DNA of 64,000 bases from Nocardioides pini. Lineage in GTDB: Bacteria; Actinomycetota; Actinomycetes; Propionibacteriales; Nocardioidaceae. Below, piece by piece: positions 45,401-56,879 of the stretch. The position numbers and the translations under genes were made by a program. The stretch lies in NCBI RefSeq assembly GCF_026712185.1, contig NZ_JAPPUX010000002.1, positions 248,001 through 312,000 of the forward strand, in the 5' to 3' direction. The notes beneath the pieces were generated by a model. It was not told where the DNA came from and did not search any database. It saw nothing but the letters and a program-made list of their open reading frames with translations. How positions within the stretch are numbered: the stretch's first letter is position 1; every line of letters begins with the position of its first letter.

Positions 45401-45988
45401 TCATCCGCGGGTGCGGGCCGATAGCGCCTCTGCGAAGGCCAGCAGCCCGGCCACGGCGTCCGCTCCCTCGGCGGCCGCCGACACCCGCAGCGTGTAGTCG
45501 TCGCCGGCCAGCGTGCCGGTGTAGCCGTGGTCGGCGTCGCAGTTGGGGTCCGAGCACGCGGCCGGCTCGAGGTCGAGCCGTCCCACGCCGCCCCAGCCGA
45601 TCGTGAGCACCGCCTCGGCGGGCGGGGCCACCCCCTTCGTCGGGTTGGCCACCATGCGCGTCACGACCACGGTCCGGATGGACGTCAGGGTGACGGCCTC
45701 GGTCGTCGTCGAGGTGTAGGGCTCGGGCAGCAGGTCGTCGCCGGGGTGCTCGTCGGTGTGCGCGATCACCAGCCGCGTGGGCGTCAGGAGCAGGGCGGTC
45801 AGGTGTCGGCGTACCTCCTCGTGGTCGAACGTCGTCTCGTGGTGGACGAAGTAGGACACGACCTCCTCGCCGCCTGCGGCCGAGAACACGCCGTCGGCGA
45901 CGACCTCGGGGTAGTAGCCGGTGCGGTGGATCGCCTTGCGGAGGTCGTGGGAGACGTCCGCGTCACGGGTGGAGCGGGGCATGGCCAC
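45401..45988 (-). CDS. DUF5998 protein
   Basis: 195 aa. Conserved actinobacterial family with DLRKAIHRTGYYPEVVADGV, VSYFVHHETTFDHEEVRRHL, RLVIAHTDEHPGDDLLPEP and CSDPNCDADHGYTGTLAGDD, the last with a Cys pair. DUF5998 is the best match from memory. Function unknown; it usually sits beside the phosphodiesterase and the GNAT-acyl-CoA synthetase gene. GTG 45988 or ATG 45982; the second has CAGACT 7 nt upstream and would be leaderless. Confidence 0.8.
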   Translation of the reverse strand: MAMPRSTRDADVSHDLRKAIHRTGYYPEVVADGVFSAAGGEEVVSYFVHHETTFDHEEVRRHLTALLLTPTRLVIAHTDEHPGDDLLPEPYTSTTTEAVTLTSIRTVVVTRMVANPTKGVAPPAEAVLTIGWGGVGRLDLEPAACSDPNCDADHGYTGTLAGDDYTLRVSAAAEGADAVAGLLAFAEALSARTRG

Positions 45989-46017
45989 AAGTCTGTCACG
46001 CCTGCGTCGTTCGGGCC

Positions 46018-48741
46018 TCAGTCAGGCAGGGTGTCCCCGGGCATCGTGCTGAGCCGGCGGACGAACCAGTCGGACCGCGGGTCCTTGACCGGCTCGACCC
46101 GCACGTTGGCCCCGAGCACGGTCGCGCCCCCCGCACCGGCCAGCACGAGCGGCAGCTGGAGGGTCCGCACCTGCGGCAGGTCGTGCTGCAGCTGCGCCAC
46201 CTGGCGCACGAGCCGCTCGATCTCCGCGACGTCGACGATCTCGCTGCCGCGGTAGCCGAAGAGCAGCGGCGAGGCCTTGATCTCGCGCACCATGTCCTGG
46301 GCGTCGTGGTCGGCGAGCGGCGGGATCCGGAACGACCGGTCGCCCAGCAGCTCGGTGAGCGGGCCGCTGATGCCGAACGACAGGACCGGGCCGAAGAGCG
46401 GGTCCTCCATCGTCGCGATGGTGACCGGTACGCCGGGGGGCGCGTTGCGCTGGACGACGAAGCCGGCGTTGTCCGGGTCGGTGATGAGGTGCGTGAGCGA
46501 CTTCCAGGCCTGGGCCATCTCGTCGGGCGTGTCGATGTTGCGCCACACGTGGGCGAGGTCGGGGCGGTCGCGCAGGTGGTCGGCCGTCGCCTTGAGCACC
46601 ACGTCCCAGCCCAGTGCCTCGCCGGCGGTCGTCGCCTCGTCGAGCGTGGCGACGGCGTAGGTGTCCCACAGGTCGATGCCGTAGGCGGTGAGCAGGCGGA
46701 ACTGCTCGTCGAAGTCGAGGTCGCGTCCCTCCGGGTGGCGCATCAGCACCTCGTTGACGAGGTGGCGGGCCGCGTCGAGGTCGTTGACGCCCGGCTCGAC
46801 GGGGGCCGCCTGCGGCACGCGCAGCCACACGGCGTACTCGACGACGTGTGCCAGGGCGCGGACCGCGGCCTCGACCTCGGGGTACGACGGCACGGACCCG
46901 CGCCCGGCGCTGGAGCCGGCGACGTCGGGCACGCGCAGCAGCTCGGGGACGCCCTCGGTGCCGAGGAACGTCGACACGATCGGCTTGTCGGACTGCTCGC
47001 CGACGGCGGCGAGCACGTTGGCGACGTCCTCGCGGGCGCCGGCGACGTTGAGCGGCGGGATGAAGATCGCGACGACGGCGTCGACCTCGGGGTCGTCGAT
47101 CGCGGCGTCGAGGGCGTCCTCGAAGTCCTCCGCGGTCGCGTCGGAGCCGAGCGCCTCCTGCCGGTTGACGACCAGGCCGACGGAGTTGGCCGCGTCGGCG
47201 GCGAGCAGCCCGAGGGCGTCGGAGTTGCCGACGATCGCGACCCGGCGCCCGCGCGGGAGCGGCTGGTGGGCGAGCAGCTGGGCGACGTCGAACATCTCCT
47301 CCAGCGACTCGACCTGGATGATCCCGGCCTGCCGGAACATCGCGTCGACGGCCTCGCCGGGCGCCCCGATCTTGCGCACCGCGTGGCCCATCGGAACACC
47401 CTGGGAGCTGCGGCCCGAGCGCACGGCGACGATGGGCTTGCGGCGGCTGACCCGCCGCGCGATGCGGGAGAACTTGCGCGGGTTGCCGATGGACTCGAGG
47501 TAGAGCAGCACGACCTCGGTGGCGTCGTCCTCCTCCCAGTACTGGAGGAGGTCGTTGCCCGACACGTCGGCGCGGTTGCCCGCGCTCACGAAGGTGGTGA
47601 GGCCGAGCCCGCGGTTCTGCACCTTCTCGAGGATCGCGGATCCGAGTGCGCCGGACTGGCAGAAGAAGCCCGCGCGACCGCGGGGCGGCATGACCGACGA
47701 GAGCGAGGCGTTGAGCTGAACGTCGGGGTCGGTGTTGATGATGCCGAGGGCGTTGGGGCCGATGAGGCGCAGGCCGTAGGAGCGGGACAGCCCGACCAGG
47801 CGCCGCTGCCGCATCCGGCCCTCCTCGCCGGTCTCGGCGAAGCCCGACGAGATCACCACGAGGCCGTGGACGCCCTTGGCGGCGCAGTCGAGGACGACGT
47901 CCTGCACCGACTCGGCCGGTACGGCGACGATGGCGACGTCGACGTCGCCGGGGATGTCGCCGACCGACTTCCACGCGGGCATGCCGGACACCGAGTCGGC
48001 GCTGGGGTTGACCACGTGGATCCGGCCGGTGAAGTTGCCCAGCACGAGGTGGCGCACCAGCGCGCGCCCGATGGTGTCCTGCCGCCGGCTGGCGCCGATG
48101 ATCGCGACCGACCTCGGGGAGAAGAAGCGCTCGATCGAGGCGTACTCCGCGCGGTGCTCGCGCTGCTCCATCACGCCGAGCGCGGTGTCGGTCGGGTCGA
48201 TCCGGAACACCAGCTCCATGACGCCGTCCTCGAAGGTGCTCCTCACCTGATAGCCGGCGTCCTTGAAGGTGTGGATCATCGCCTGGTTGTCGGGCAGCAC
48301 CTCGGCGACGAACTCCTCGATCCCCCGCTCACGGCCCGCCTGGGCGAGGTGCTCGAGCAGGAGCTGGCCGATCCCGCGCCCCTGGTGGGCGTCCTCGACG
48401 AGGAACGCGACCTCGGCGTAGCCGGGGCGGATGGTGTCGTAGCGCCCGACGGCGATCATCTGGCCGGCCACGAGCAGGATCATCGCGACCCGGTCGCGGT
48501 GGTCGACCTGGGTGAACCGGTCGAGGTCGCGCTCGGAGAGCTCGGGCATCGGCGAGAAGAACCGGTAGTACTTCGACTGGTCCGACACGCGGCTGTAGAA
48601 CTCGACGAGCAGCGCGCGGTCCTCCGGCTGGATCGGCCGGATGTGGGCCGTGCGCCCGTCGCGCAGCAGGACGTCGGCCTCCCAGTGGCGGGGCGGGCGC
48701 GTCGCGCGCACCTCGTCTGCTGCAGCGTCCGCTTCGGTCAC
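46018..48741 (-). CDS. pat: Protein lysine acetyltransferase, GNAT fused to an NDP-forming acyl-CoA synthetase-like domain (type II Pat)
   Basis: 907 aa. N-terminal GNAT domain (about 20-185: SKYYRFFSPMPELSERDLDR, VEDAHQGRGIGQLLLEHLAQ), then CoA-binding (about 200-330: SVAIIGASRRQDTIGRALVR), succinyl-CoA ligase-like (about 345-500: GFFCQSGALGSAILEKV) and ATP-grasp (about 680-900). GNAT-first order is the type II layout of Streptomyces Pat, opposite to Salmonella Pat; there is no cNMP-binding domain as in Rv0998. The catalytic SHTG of true acyl-CoA synthetases is replaced by MGHAVRKIG, so a regulatory role is likely. Acetylates enzymes such as Acs. Confidence 0.9.
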   Translation of the reverse strand: MTEADAAADEVRATRPPRHWEADVLLRDGRTAHIRPIQPEDRALLVEFYSRVSDQSKYYRFFSPMPELSERDLDRFTQVDHRDRVAMILLVAGQMIAVGRYDTIRPGYAEVAFLVEDAHQGRGIGQLLLEHLAQAGRERGIEEFVAEVLPDNQAMIHTFKDAGYQVRSTFEDGVMELVFRIDPTDTALGVMEQREHRAEYASIERFFSPRSVAIIGASRRQDTIGRALVRHLVLGNFTGRIHVVNPSADSVSGMPAWKSVGDIPGDVDVAIVAVPAESVQDVVLDCAAKGVHGLVVISSGFAETGEEGRMRQRRLVGLSRSYGLRLIGPNALGIINTDPDVQLNASLSSVMPPRGRAGFFCQSGALGSAILEKVQNRGLGLTTFVSAGNRADVSGNDLLQYWEEDDATEVVLLYLESIGNPRKFSRIARRVSRRKPIVAVRSGRSSQGVPMGHAVRKIGAPGEAVDAMFRQAGIIQVESLEEMFDVAQLLAHQPLPRGRRVAIVGNSDALGLLAADAANSVGLVVNRQEALGSDATAEDFEDALDAAIDDPEVDAVVAIFIPPLNVAGAREDVANVLAAVGEQSDKPIVSTFLGTEGVPELLRVPDVAGSSAGRGSVPSYPEVEAAVRALAHVVEYAVWLRVPQAAPVEPGVNDLDAARHLVNEVLMRHPEGRDLDFDEQFRLLTAYGIDLWDTYAVATLDEATTAGEALGWDVVLKATADHLRDRPDLAHVWRNIDTPDEMAQAWKSLTHLITDPDNAGFVVQRNAPPGVPVTIATMEDPLFGPVLSFGISGPLTELLGDRSFRIPPLADHDAQDMVREIKASPLLFGYRGSEIVDVAEIERLVRQVAQLQHDLPQVRTLQLPLVLAGAGGATVLGANVRVEPVKDPRSDWFVRRLSTMPGDTLPD

Positions 48742-48761
48742 GACAGCAATCTATCGGCTGC

Positions 48762-48815
48762 CCTCTCGAGGTGGTCGAGTAGCCGAGCGAGGAACGAGCG
48801 AGGCGTATCGAGACC
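48762..48815. repeat. Dispersed repeat family C, copy 1 (inverted relative to copy 2)
   Basis: On the minus strand: GGTCTCGATACGCCTCGCTC, then GTTCCTCGCTCGGC, then TACTCGACCACCTCGAG. The ends GGTCTCGATA and TACTCGACC are roughly inverted. It lies just upstream of the pat start and faces copy 2 at 48925. Confidence 0.85.
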
Positions 48816-48873
48816 TTCCACAGATGCCGTCGGGGGCCTGTCACCGGCCTCCGCAACCCGCGACGATCGGGCG

Positions 48874-48927
48874 ATGACCGGCTACGTGTACATGCTCGAG
48901 TGCTCGGACGGCTCCCTGTACGTCGGT
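48874..48927 (+). pseudogene. Truncated 5' end of a GIY-YIG endonuclease gene
   Basis: From ATG 48874 the codons read [18 protein letters not shown], the exact opening of GIY-YIG proteins of the UPF0213/SLX1-like type (first strand, GIY-like YVY, and YVG). Right after YVG the frame enters dispersed repeat copy 2 and loses any similarity; the helix with the catalytic Arg and Glu is missing. The fragment lies between two inverted copies of the repeat. Confidence 0.75.
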
Positions 48928-48979
48928 CTCGATACGCCCGCTCGCTGGCGCTCGCGGGCTACTCGACCAGCGAGGAGAG
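48925..48979. repeat. Dispersed repeat family C, copy 2, interrupting a GIY-YIG gene
   Basis: GGTCTCGATACGCCCGCTCG, then CTGGCGCTCGCGGGC, then TACTCGACCAGCGAGGAGAG. The middle CCCGC...GCGGG folds. The first 12 bases are identical to copy 1 read on the other strand. It begins inside codon 17 of the GIY-YIG fragment and ends about 55 nt before parC. Confidence 0.85.
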
Positions 48980-49034
48980 CGTTCCCGGCGTGCCCCCGTC
49001 CTCCCGCACCACGCCAGCGGGGAGAATGGCGCCC

Positions 49035-51545
49035 ATGGCACGACGTACGAAGCAGGAGCCCCTCCCGGACGACTTCGAGGAGCACATCCTCGACACCGAC
49101 ATCCGCGACGAGATGCAGACGTCGTTCCTCGAGTACGCCTACTCCGTCATCTACTCGCGGGCGCTCCCGGACGCCCGCGACGGCCTGAAGCCGGTGCAGC
49201 GACGCATCCTCTACACGATGGACGACATGTCCCTCCGGCCCGACCGCGGGCACGTCAAGAGCGCGCGCGTCGTCGGTGAGGTGATGGGCCGGCTGCACCC
49301 GCACGGCGACGGCGCGATCTACGACGCGCTGGTCCGCATGGCGCAGCCCTGGTCGATGCGGCTGCGCACGGTCGACGGCCACGGCAACTTCGGCTCGCCC
49401 GACGACTCCCCCGCCGCGATGCGCTACACCGAGTGCCGGATGGCGCCCGCCGCAGTGGCGATGACCGCCTCGATCGACGAGGACACGGTCGACTTCAAGC
49501 CCAACTACGACTCGCGCGAGATGGAACCGGTCGTCCTGCCGGCGGCCATCCCCCACCTGCTGGTCAACGGCTCGGCCGGCATCGCGGTCGGCATGGCCAC
49601 CAACATCGCCCCGCACAACCTCGTCGAGGTCGTCCAGGCGCTCAAGCACCTCATCACCCACCCCAAGGCCTCGCTCGACGACCTGATGCGCTTCGTCCCG
49701 GGTCCCGACCTGCCCACCGGCGGCAAGATCGTGGGCCTCGACGGCATCCGCGACGCCTACGAGACCGGCCGCGGCACGTTCAAGATGCGTGCGACGGCCC
49801 GCGTCGAGTCGGTGACGGCCCGGCGCAAGGGCATCGTGGTCACCGAGCTCCCCTACGGCGTCGGCACCGAGCGGGTCATGGAGCAGATCAAGAAGCTCGT
49901 GCTCGGCAAGAAGCTGCAGGGCATCGCCGACATCAAGGACCTCAGCGACCGCGACCACGGACTGCGCCTGGTCATCGAGATCAAGAACGGATTCGTCCCC
50001 GAGGGCATCCTCGAGCAGCTCTACCGCCAGACCGCGCTCGAGGACTCCTTCGGCATCAACGCCGTCGCCCTCGTCGACGGCCAGCCGCGCACGCTCGGCC
50101 TCAAGGAGATGCTCGAGGTCTTCCTCGCCCACCGCTTCGACGTCGTACGCCGGCGCTCCGCGTTCCGCCGTGCCAAGGCAGCGGACCGGCTGCACCTCGT
50201 CGACGGCCTGCTCGTCGCGATCCTCGACATCGACGAGGTCATCCAGGTGATCCGCGGCTCCGACAACGCCGCGGCGGCCAAGGAGCGCCTGATCTCGGTC
50301 TTCGACCTCACCGAGGTGCAGGCCGACTACATCCTCGACATGCCCCTGCGGCGCCTCACCAAGTTCAGCAAGCTCGAGCTCGAGAAGGAGAAGAGCGAGC
50401 TCGAGCGCACGATCGAGTACCTCGACGCGATCCTGGCCGACGAGAAGCTGCTGCGGAAGGTCGTCTCCGACGAGCTCACCGACGTCGCCAAGGAGCACGG
50501 CACGCCGCGTCGCACGGTCCTGCTCGGCGCCGCACCGGCCGTGACGGCGGCAGCGGCGGTCGAGGTCACCGACGACCCGTGCTTCGTCCTGCTGTCCTCG
50601 ACCGGCCTCGTCGCCCGCACCCGCGACGACCAGGAGCCAGGACGCGGCGGCGACCGCGCCAACCACGACGTGACGGTCTCCGCGGTCCTGTCCTCCAAGC
50701 GCGGTGAGGTCGGCCTGCTGACCAGCCGCGGCCGCCTGGTCCGGGTGCCGGTCATCGACATCGGCGCCGAGCTCCCCGCCACCGCCAACGACCCCCACGT
50801 CGCCGGCGGCGTCCCGCTCAGCGAGCTCGTGGCGCTCGAGGCGGGCGAACGGGCGCTCGCGCTCACCTCGCTGCGCACCGACGGTCCCGGCCTGGCGCTC
50901 GGCACCCGCGACGGCGTGGTGAAGCGGGTCAACCCGGAGGTGCTGAACCGCGACGACTGGGAGGTCATCGGCCTGAAGGACGGCGACGAGGTCGTCGGCG
51001 CGGTCGAGCTCGTCACCGGCGAGGAGGAGCTCTGCTTCATCTCCACCGACGCCCAGCTGCTCCACTTCCCCGCGTCCGGGGTGCGCCCGCAGGGGCGTTC
51101 CGGGGGCGGCATGGCGGGCATCAAGCTCGGCGCAGGCCAGCAGGTCGCGTTCTTCGGCGCCTTCGACCCGGCCGACGCGGTCGTCGTCACGGCGTCCGGG
51201 TCGTCCACGGCCCTGCCCGGCACGGAGGCGGGCGCGGTGAAGGTGACGCCGTTCACCGAGTACCCCGGCAAGGGCCGCGCCACCGGAGGCGTGCGCAGCC
51301 ACCGCTTCCTCAAGGGAGAGGACACCCTGGTCGCCGCCTGGGCGGGCCCCGGTCCGGCCCGCGCGGCCGCCTCGAGCGGCGCACCCGTCGACCTCCCCGA
51401 GGCCAACGGCCGGCGCGACGGCTCGGGCGTGCCCGCAGCGCAGCCCATCGCGGCGGTGGCGTCGCCCGTCGCGGCCCAGGTCGCGACGCGAGTCGCCCGG
51501 CCGGCCGGGGACACCGGTGACGCAGCCGCCCCTGTGGAAGGCTGA
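49035..51545 (+). CDS. parC: DNA topoisomerase IV subunit A
   Basis: 836 aa. Winged-helix breakage-reunion domain with catalytic Tyr131 in [12 protein letters not shown], the N-terminal [20 protein letters not shown], and the coiled-coil and C-gate region ([14 protein letters not shown]). The C-terminal beta-pinwheel (about 500-780) lacks a canonical GyrA box ([12 protein letters not shown] stands nearest), so ParC rather than GyrA. It ends in an Ala/Pro-rich tail. ATG 49035 was preferred over the in-frame ATG 49026 because GGGGAG is only 2 nt before the latter. Partner of the parE gene 3 kb away on the opposite strand. Confidence 0.94.
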   Translation: MARRTKQEPLPDDFEEHILDTDIRDEMQTSFLEYAYSVIYSRALPDARDGLKPVQRRILYTMDDMSLRPDRGHVKSARVVGEVMGRLHPHGDGAIYDALVRMAQPWSMRLRTVDGHGNFGSPDDSPAAMRYTECRMAPAAVAMTASIDEDTVDFKPNYDSREMEPVVLPAAIPHLLVNGSAGIAVGMATNIAPHNLVEVVQALKHLITHPKASLDDLMRFVPGPDLPTGGKIVGLDGIRDAYETGRGTFKMRATARVESVTARRKGIVVTELPYGVGTERVMEQIKKLVLGKKLQGIADIKDLSDRDHGLRLVIEIKNGFVPEGILEQLYRQTALEDSFGINAVALVDGQPRTLGLKEMLEVFLAHRFDVVRRRSAFRRAKAADRLHLVDGLLVAILDIDEVIQVIRGSDNAAAAKERLISVFDLTEVQADYILDMPLRRLTKFSKLELEKEKSELERTIEYLDAILADEKLLRKVVSDELTDVAKEHGTPRRTVLLGAAPAVTAAAAVEVTDDPCFVLLSSTGLVARTRDDQEPGRGGDRANHDVTVSAVLSSKRGEVGLLTSRGRLVRVPVIDIGAELPATANDPHVAGGVPLSELVALEAGERALALTSLRTDGPGLALGTRDGVVKRVNPEVLNRDDWEVIGLKDGDEVVGAVELVTGEEELCFISTDAQLLHFPASGVRPQGRSGGGMAGIKLGAGQQVAFFGAFDPADAVVVTASGSSTALPGTEAGAVKVTPFTEYPGKGRATGGVRSHRFLKGEDTLVAAWAGPGPARAAASSGAPVDLPEANGRRDGSGVPAAQPIAAVASPVAAQVATRVARPAGDTGDAAAPVEG

Positions 51546-51549
51546 CGGC

Positions 51550-52281
51550 ATGCTCGCTCGCGCCCGCACGTCCGGACGGCTCACCGTCACGGTCGCCGCC
51601 CTCGTCCTCGCCCTCCCCGTCCTCTCCGCCTGCTCCGGCGACGACGGCGGCAGCGGAGGTGGTGGCGACGAGGGCCCGACGCCCGAGGAGGTCCTCGCCG
51701 AGGCGGCCACGACCCTGAGCGGGACCAGCGGCGTCGACCTCACCCTGTCCACCCCGTCGCTGCCCGACGGCGTGTCCGGCATCACCAAGGCGGCCGGCAC
51801 GGTCACCCAGGCGCCCGCCTTCGACGGCACGATCACCGTGGTGTTCGCCGGCCAGACCGTCGACGTGCCCGTCGTCGCCGTCGACGACACCGTCTACGCA
51901 CAGCTGCCCTTCACGCCGGGCTGGAACAAGGTCAACCCGAAGGAGTACGGCGCTCCCGACCCCTCGAACCTCGTCGGCCAAGACGGCTTCGCCGGCCTGC
52001 TCGAGCAGACCGAGTCGCCGGAGGCGGGTGAGAGCGTGCGCGGCGGCGCCGACAACACGGAGATCCTCACCACCTACTCCGGCACGGTGCCGGGCACCGC
52101 CATGAAGGCGATCATCCCGTCGTCCTCGGGCGACTCCTTCGACGTCGAGTGGCAGGTGGCCGACGACGGCGAGCTGCGCAAGGCCACGCTCACCGGGGTC
52201 TTCTACCCCCGCGCGGAGCCGATGACCTACACCGTCGAGTTTGCCGACTACGGCACCGAGAAGGACATCACCGCACCGTGA
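51550..52281 (+). CDS. LprG/LppX-type lipoprotein
   Basis: 243 aa. Lipoprotein signal (residues 1-27) with lipobox LPVLSAC. After a Gly/Asp linker a LppX/LprG/LprF domain follows: LAEAATTLSGTSGVDLTLST, VVAVDDTVYAQLPFTPGWNK and TYTVEFADYGTEKDITAP, the antiparallel sheet fold that binds triacylated lipids in mycobacteria. ATG 51550 gives a normal signal length; an upstream GTG (51517) would add 11 residues. Co-translated with the MFS gene (GTGA), the same pairing as lprG-Rv1410c. Confidence 0.88.
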   Translation: MLARARTSGRLTVTVAALVLALPVLSACSGDDGGSGGGGDEGPTPEEVLAEAATTLSGTSGVDLTLSTPSLPDGVSGITKAAGTVTQAPAFDGTITVVFAGQTVDVPVVAVDDTVYAQLPFTPGWNKVNPKEYGAPDPSNLVGQDGFAGLLEQTESPEAGESVRGGADNTEILTTYSGTVPGTAMKAIIPSSSGDSFDVEWQVADDGELRKATLTGVFYPRAEPMTYTVEFADYGTEKDITAP

Positions 52282-54047
52282 GCACCACCGCGGGCGGCAC
52301 GGTGGTCCCGCGCACCTCGCGGGCGCTCCTCGCCATGGCGGCCGTCGCCGTGGCGTTCGCGGCGGCCGACACCTACGTCGTCGTGCTCGCGCTGCCCGAC
52401 ATGATGACCGGCGTCGGCGTGCCGATCGACCAGCTGCAGCGAGCAGCACCGATCGTCAGCGGCTTCCTCCTCGGCTACGTCGCGATGCTCCCGCTGATCG
52501 GCCGGATCGCCGACCTGCGCGGCCGGGTGCCGGTGCTGGTGATGGCACTCGTGCTGTTCGCGCTGGGCTCCCTCATCACCACGGTGGCCTACGACATGCC
52601 GAGCATCGTCGCCGGCCGCTTCCTCCAGGGCGTCGGCGGCGGGGGCCTGGTCCCCGCCACGCTCGCGCTGGTCGCCGACCTCTACCCCGTCGAGCGCCGG
52701 GGCGTCCCGCTGGGCGTGGTCTCGGCGGTGCAGGAGATCGGCTCGGTCCTCGGCCCGCTCTTCGGCGCGGCGGTCCTCGCCGTCGCCGACTGGCGCCTGA
52801 TCTTCGCCATCAACCTCGCCGTCGGCCTCGTGCTCGCCGCCGCCATCCGGGCGATCGCGCCCCACGAGGGCCCGCCGGGCGCCCGACGCCTGCCCGACCT
52901 CGTCGGGCTCCTCCTGCTGCTCCTCACCCTCGCCTGCGCGGCCGTGGTCTTCCTGCGCCCGGCCCCACTGATGCGCGACCTCACCTGGGGCCGGCTCTTC
53001 GTCCCGTTCTCCGGCGACGGCCGCTGGCTGACCCCGATCGGGGCGGCGACGGTGGTCGCGCTCGTCCTGCTGCTGGTCTGGTGCTGGTTCGCGCCCCGGC
53101 CCCTCCTCGACCTGCGCGAATGGACCCGCGTGCTCGTCGACGCCGACCTGGTCGGCGCCCTGCTGCTCGCGGCCGCCCTCGGCGGAGTGATCCTCGCGTT
53201 CGCGACCGCCGACCCGAAGGTCGAGGTGTTCTCGCCGCAGGGCCGGTGGTACCTCCTCGGCGCCCTTGTCGCTGCCGCGGCCTTCGCGTGGCACGTACGC
53301 CGCGCCGCGAACCCGCTCGTGCCCCGCGGCGCACTCCGCCGTACGCCGGCGTGGGGCGCGCTGCTGGTCAGCTTCTTCGTGGGCGCCGCGCTGATCGCCG
53401 CCCTCATCGACATCCCGCTCTTCGCGCGCACCACCGTCTACCCGGACGACCAGCTGCCCGCGGCACTCGTGCTGGTCCGGTTCCTGCTGGCGCTGCCGGT
53501 GGGCGCGGTGGTGGGCGGCTACCTCATCCGCTTCCTCTCCCCCGGCCTCGTCACCGCGATCGGCATGGTGCTCGCCGCGGCCGGCTTCGTGCTGATGACC
53601 CGCTGGGGGCTCACGACGATCGAGGAGCCCATCGCCAACCTCGCGCTCGTCACCGGGGGCCTCGGCTTCGGGCTGGCGCTCGCGCCGGTCAACGCCGCGC
53701 TGCTCGCGTCCACCGACGACGACGTCCACGGGGTGGCGAGCGCCTTCATCGTCGTGGCGAGGATGGTCGGGATGCTGGTCGGCATCTCCGCGCTGACCAC
53801 GATCGGGCTGCGCCGCTACTACTCCGAGCAGCTCGCCGTGCCGCCCGTGCAGGAGGTCTGCGACGGCAAGAGCCGGTGCAAGGAGTTCTCCGACCTGCTG
53901 CGGGTCGCGGGCATCGCCCAGGAGCACGCGGTGTTCTGGGGTGCCGCCGGGTGCGCTGTGGTGGCGGCGGTCCTCGCGCTCGTGCTGTTCCGCCAGGTGC
54001 GCCCCACCCGGCTGGCCGCGCGGGACGTCTTCACCGGGGGCGCCTGA
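52278..54047 (+). CDS. MFS transporter, P55 (Rv1410)-like lipid/drug exporter
   Basis: 589 aa, GTG start within the lipoprotein stop. Fourteen predicted transmembrane helices, DHA2-like. Signatures: FAAADTYVVVLALPDMM in TM1 (an Asp in the helix), LIGRIADLRGRVPVLVMALV (motif A) and GRFLQGVGGGGLVPATLALV (motif C-like). In mycobacteria P55 works with LprG to move triacylglycerides and affects drug susceptibility; the same pairing here supports lipid export. The long periplasmic loop before TM13 (CDGKSRCKEFSD) has two Cys. The next gene is a carbonic anhydrase 20 nt on. Confidence 0.9.
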   Translation: MSTTAGGTVVPRTSRALLAMAAVAVAFAAADTYVVVLALPDMMTGVGVPIDQLQRAAPIVSGFLLGYVAMLPLIGRIADLRGRVPVLVMALVLFALGSLITTVAYDMPSIVAGRFLQGVGGGGLVPATLALVADLYPVERRGVPLGVVSAVQEIGSVLGPLFGAAVLAVADWRLIFAINLAVGLVLAAAIRAIAPHEGPPGARRLPDLVGLLLLLLTLACAAVVFLRPAPLMRDLTWGRLFVPFSGDGRWLTPIGAATVVALVLLLVWCWFAPRPLLDLREWTRVLVDADLVGALLLAAALGGVILAFATADPKVEVFSPQGRWYLLGALVAAAAFAWHVRRAANPLVPRGALRRTPAWGALLVSFFVGAALIAALIDIPLFARTTVYPDDQLPAALVLVRFLLALPVGAVVGGYLIRFLSPGLVTAIGMVLAAAGFVLMTRWGLTTIEEPIANLALVTGGLGFGLALAPVNAALLASTDDDVHGVASAFIVVARMVGMLVGISALTTIGLRRYYSEQLAVPPVQEVCDGKSRCKEFSDLLRVAGIAQEHAVFWGAAGCAVVAAVLALVLFRQVRPTRLAARDVFTGGA

Positions 54048-54067
54048 GGGGCGCTAACCTGCGGGAC

Positions 54068-54562
54068 GTGAGCGACTTCGACGACCTCCTGCAGGCCAAC
54101 CGCGCGTTCGCGGACACCTTCGACCTCGGCGGGTTCGACGGCAAGGCCCATGCCGGCATCGCGCTGGTCACGTGCATGGACTCGCGCATCGACCCCCTGA
54201 GGATGCTGGGGCTCAAGCACGGCGACGCCAAGATCTTCCGCAACCCGGGCGCGCGGGTGACCCCCCAGGCGCTCGAGGCCCTCGTGCTGGGCGTGCACCT
54301 GCTCAACGTCCAGCGCATCCTCGTGGTCCCCCACACCCGCTGCGCCATGGCCTCGTCGTCGGAGGAGGAGCTGCGGGCCAAGGTCGGCGAGTCCGCAGGC
54401 GTCGACGCCAGCTGGGCGTCGTTCGGCGTCGTCACCGACCAGCTCGACCAGCTGCGGCAGGACGTCGCCAAGGTGCGCACCCACCCCCTCATCGGGGACC
54501 GCGCCCAGGTCGGCGGCTTCCTCTACGACGTCGACTCCGGCCTGCTGACCCAGCACGTCTGA
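54068..54562 (+). CDS. Beta-class carbonic anhydrase
   Basis: 164 aa, GTG start with TAACCT 6 nt upstream (leaderless). Zinc ligands and dyad: Cys-x-Asp-x-Arg in ALVTCMDSRIDPLRMLG, then His-x-x-Cys in VVPHTRCAMASSSEE. RNPGARVTPQALEALVLG is the conserved segment between. It is a small Rv1284-like form of the beta class. Interconverts CO2 and bicarbonate in the cytoplasm. Convergent with the 76-aa membrane protein (4-nt gap). Confidence 0.92.
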   Translation: MSDFDDLLQANRAFADTFDLGGFDGKAHAGIALVTCMDSRIDPLRMLGLKHGDAKIFRNPGARVTPQALEALVLGVHLLNVQRILVVPHTRCAMASSSEEELRAKVGESAGVDASWASFGVVTDQLDQLRQDVAKVRTHPLIGDRAQVGGFLYDVDSGLLTQHV

Positions 54563-54566
54563 GGCG

Positions 54567-54797
54567 CTACTCGGACTCCGGGAGTCCGTACCTCGCCCTC
54601 TGCTGGCGGATCGTCTCCGACACCCCACCGGGCGCGACCGACGCGGTGCGCTGCGCAGTCCGGTCGATCCGGTACGCGTCGAGCGTGCCGTGCCGCACGG
54701 CCAGCCTGATCACCCAGTAGCCGACGAAGGCGGCGAATCCCCAGACGGGGACCATGACGAGCAGCAGCTCGGCGAACCCGATGTCCATCCGCGGCAC
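54567..54797 (-). CDS. Small membrane protein of unknown function
   Basis: 76 aa (GTG 54797) or 73 aa (ATG 54788). One transmembrane helix (about 8-32: LLLVMVPVWGFAAFVGYWVI), then a basic cytoplasmic tail (LAVRHGTLDAYRIDRTAQRT, ETIRQQRARYGLPESE). No domain recognised. It begins 9 nt from the parE stop and is on the same strand, so it may be read from the parE transcript. Confidence 0.6.
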   Translation of the reverse strand: MPRMDIGFAELLLVMVPVWGFAAFVGYWVIRLAVRHGTLDAYRIDRTAQRTASVAPGGVSETIRQQRARYGLPESE

Positions 54798-54806
54798 GCT
54801 ATCCGC

Positions 54807-56879
<2,073 letters not shown>

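Noticed and set aside
48874..49188. A 104-codon ORF starting with the GIY-YIG opening
   Set aside because: After codon 18 it is encoded by the repeat and then by parC in the wrong frame. Only the first 18 codons are real GIY-YIG sequence, so it is listed as a fragment.
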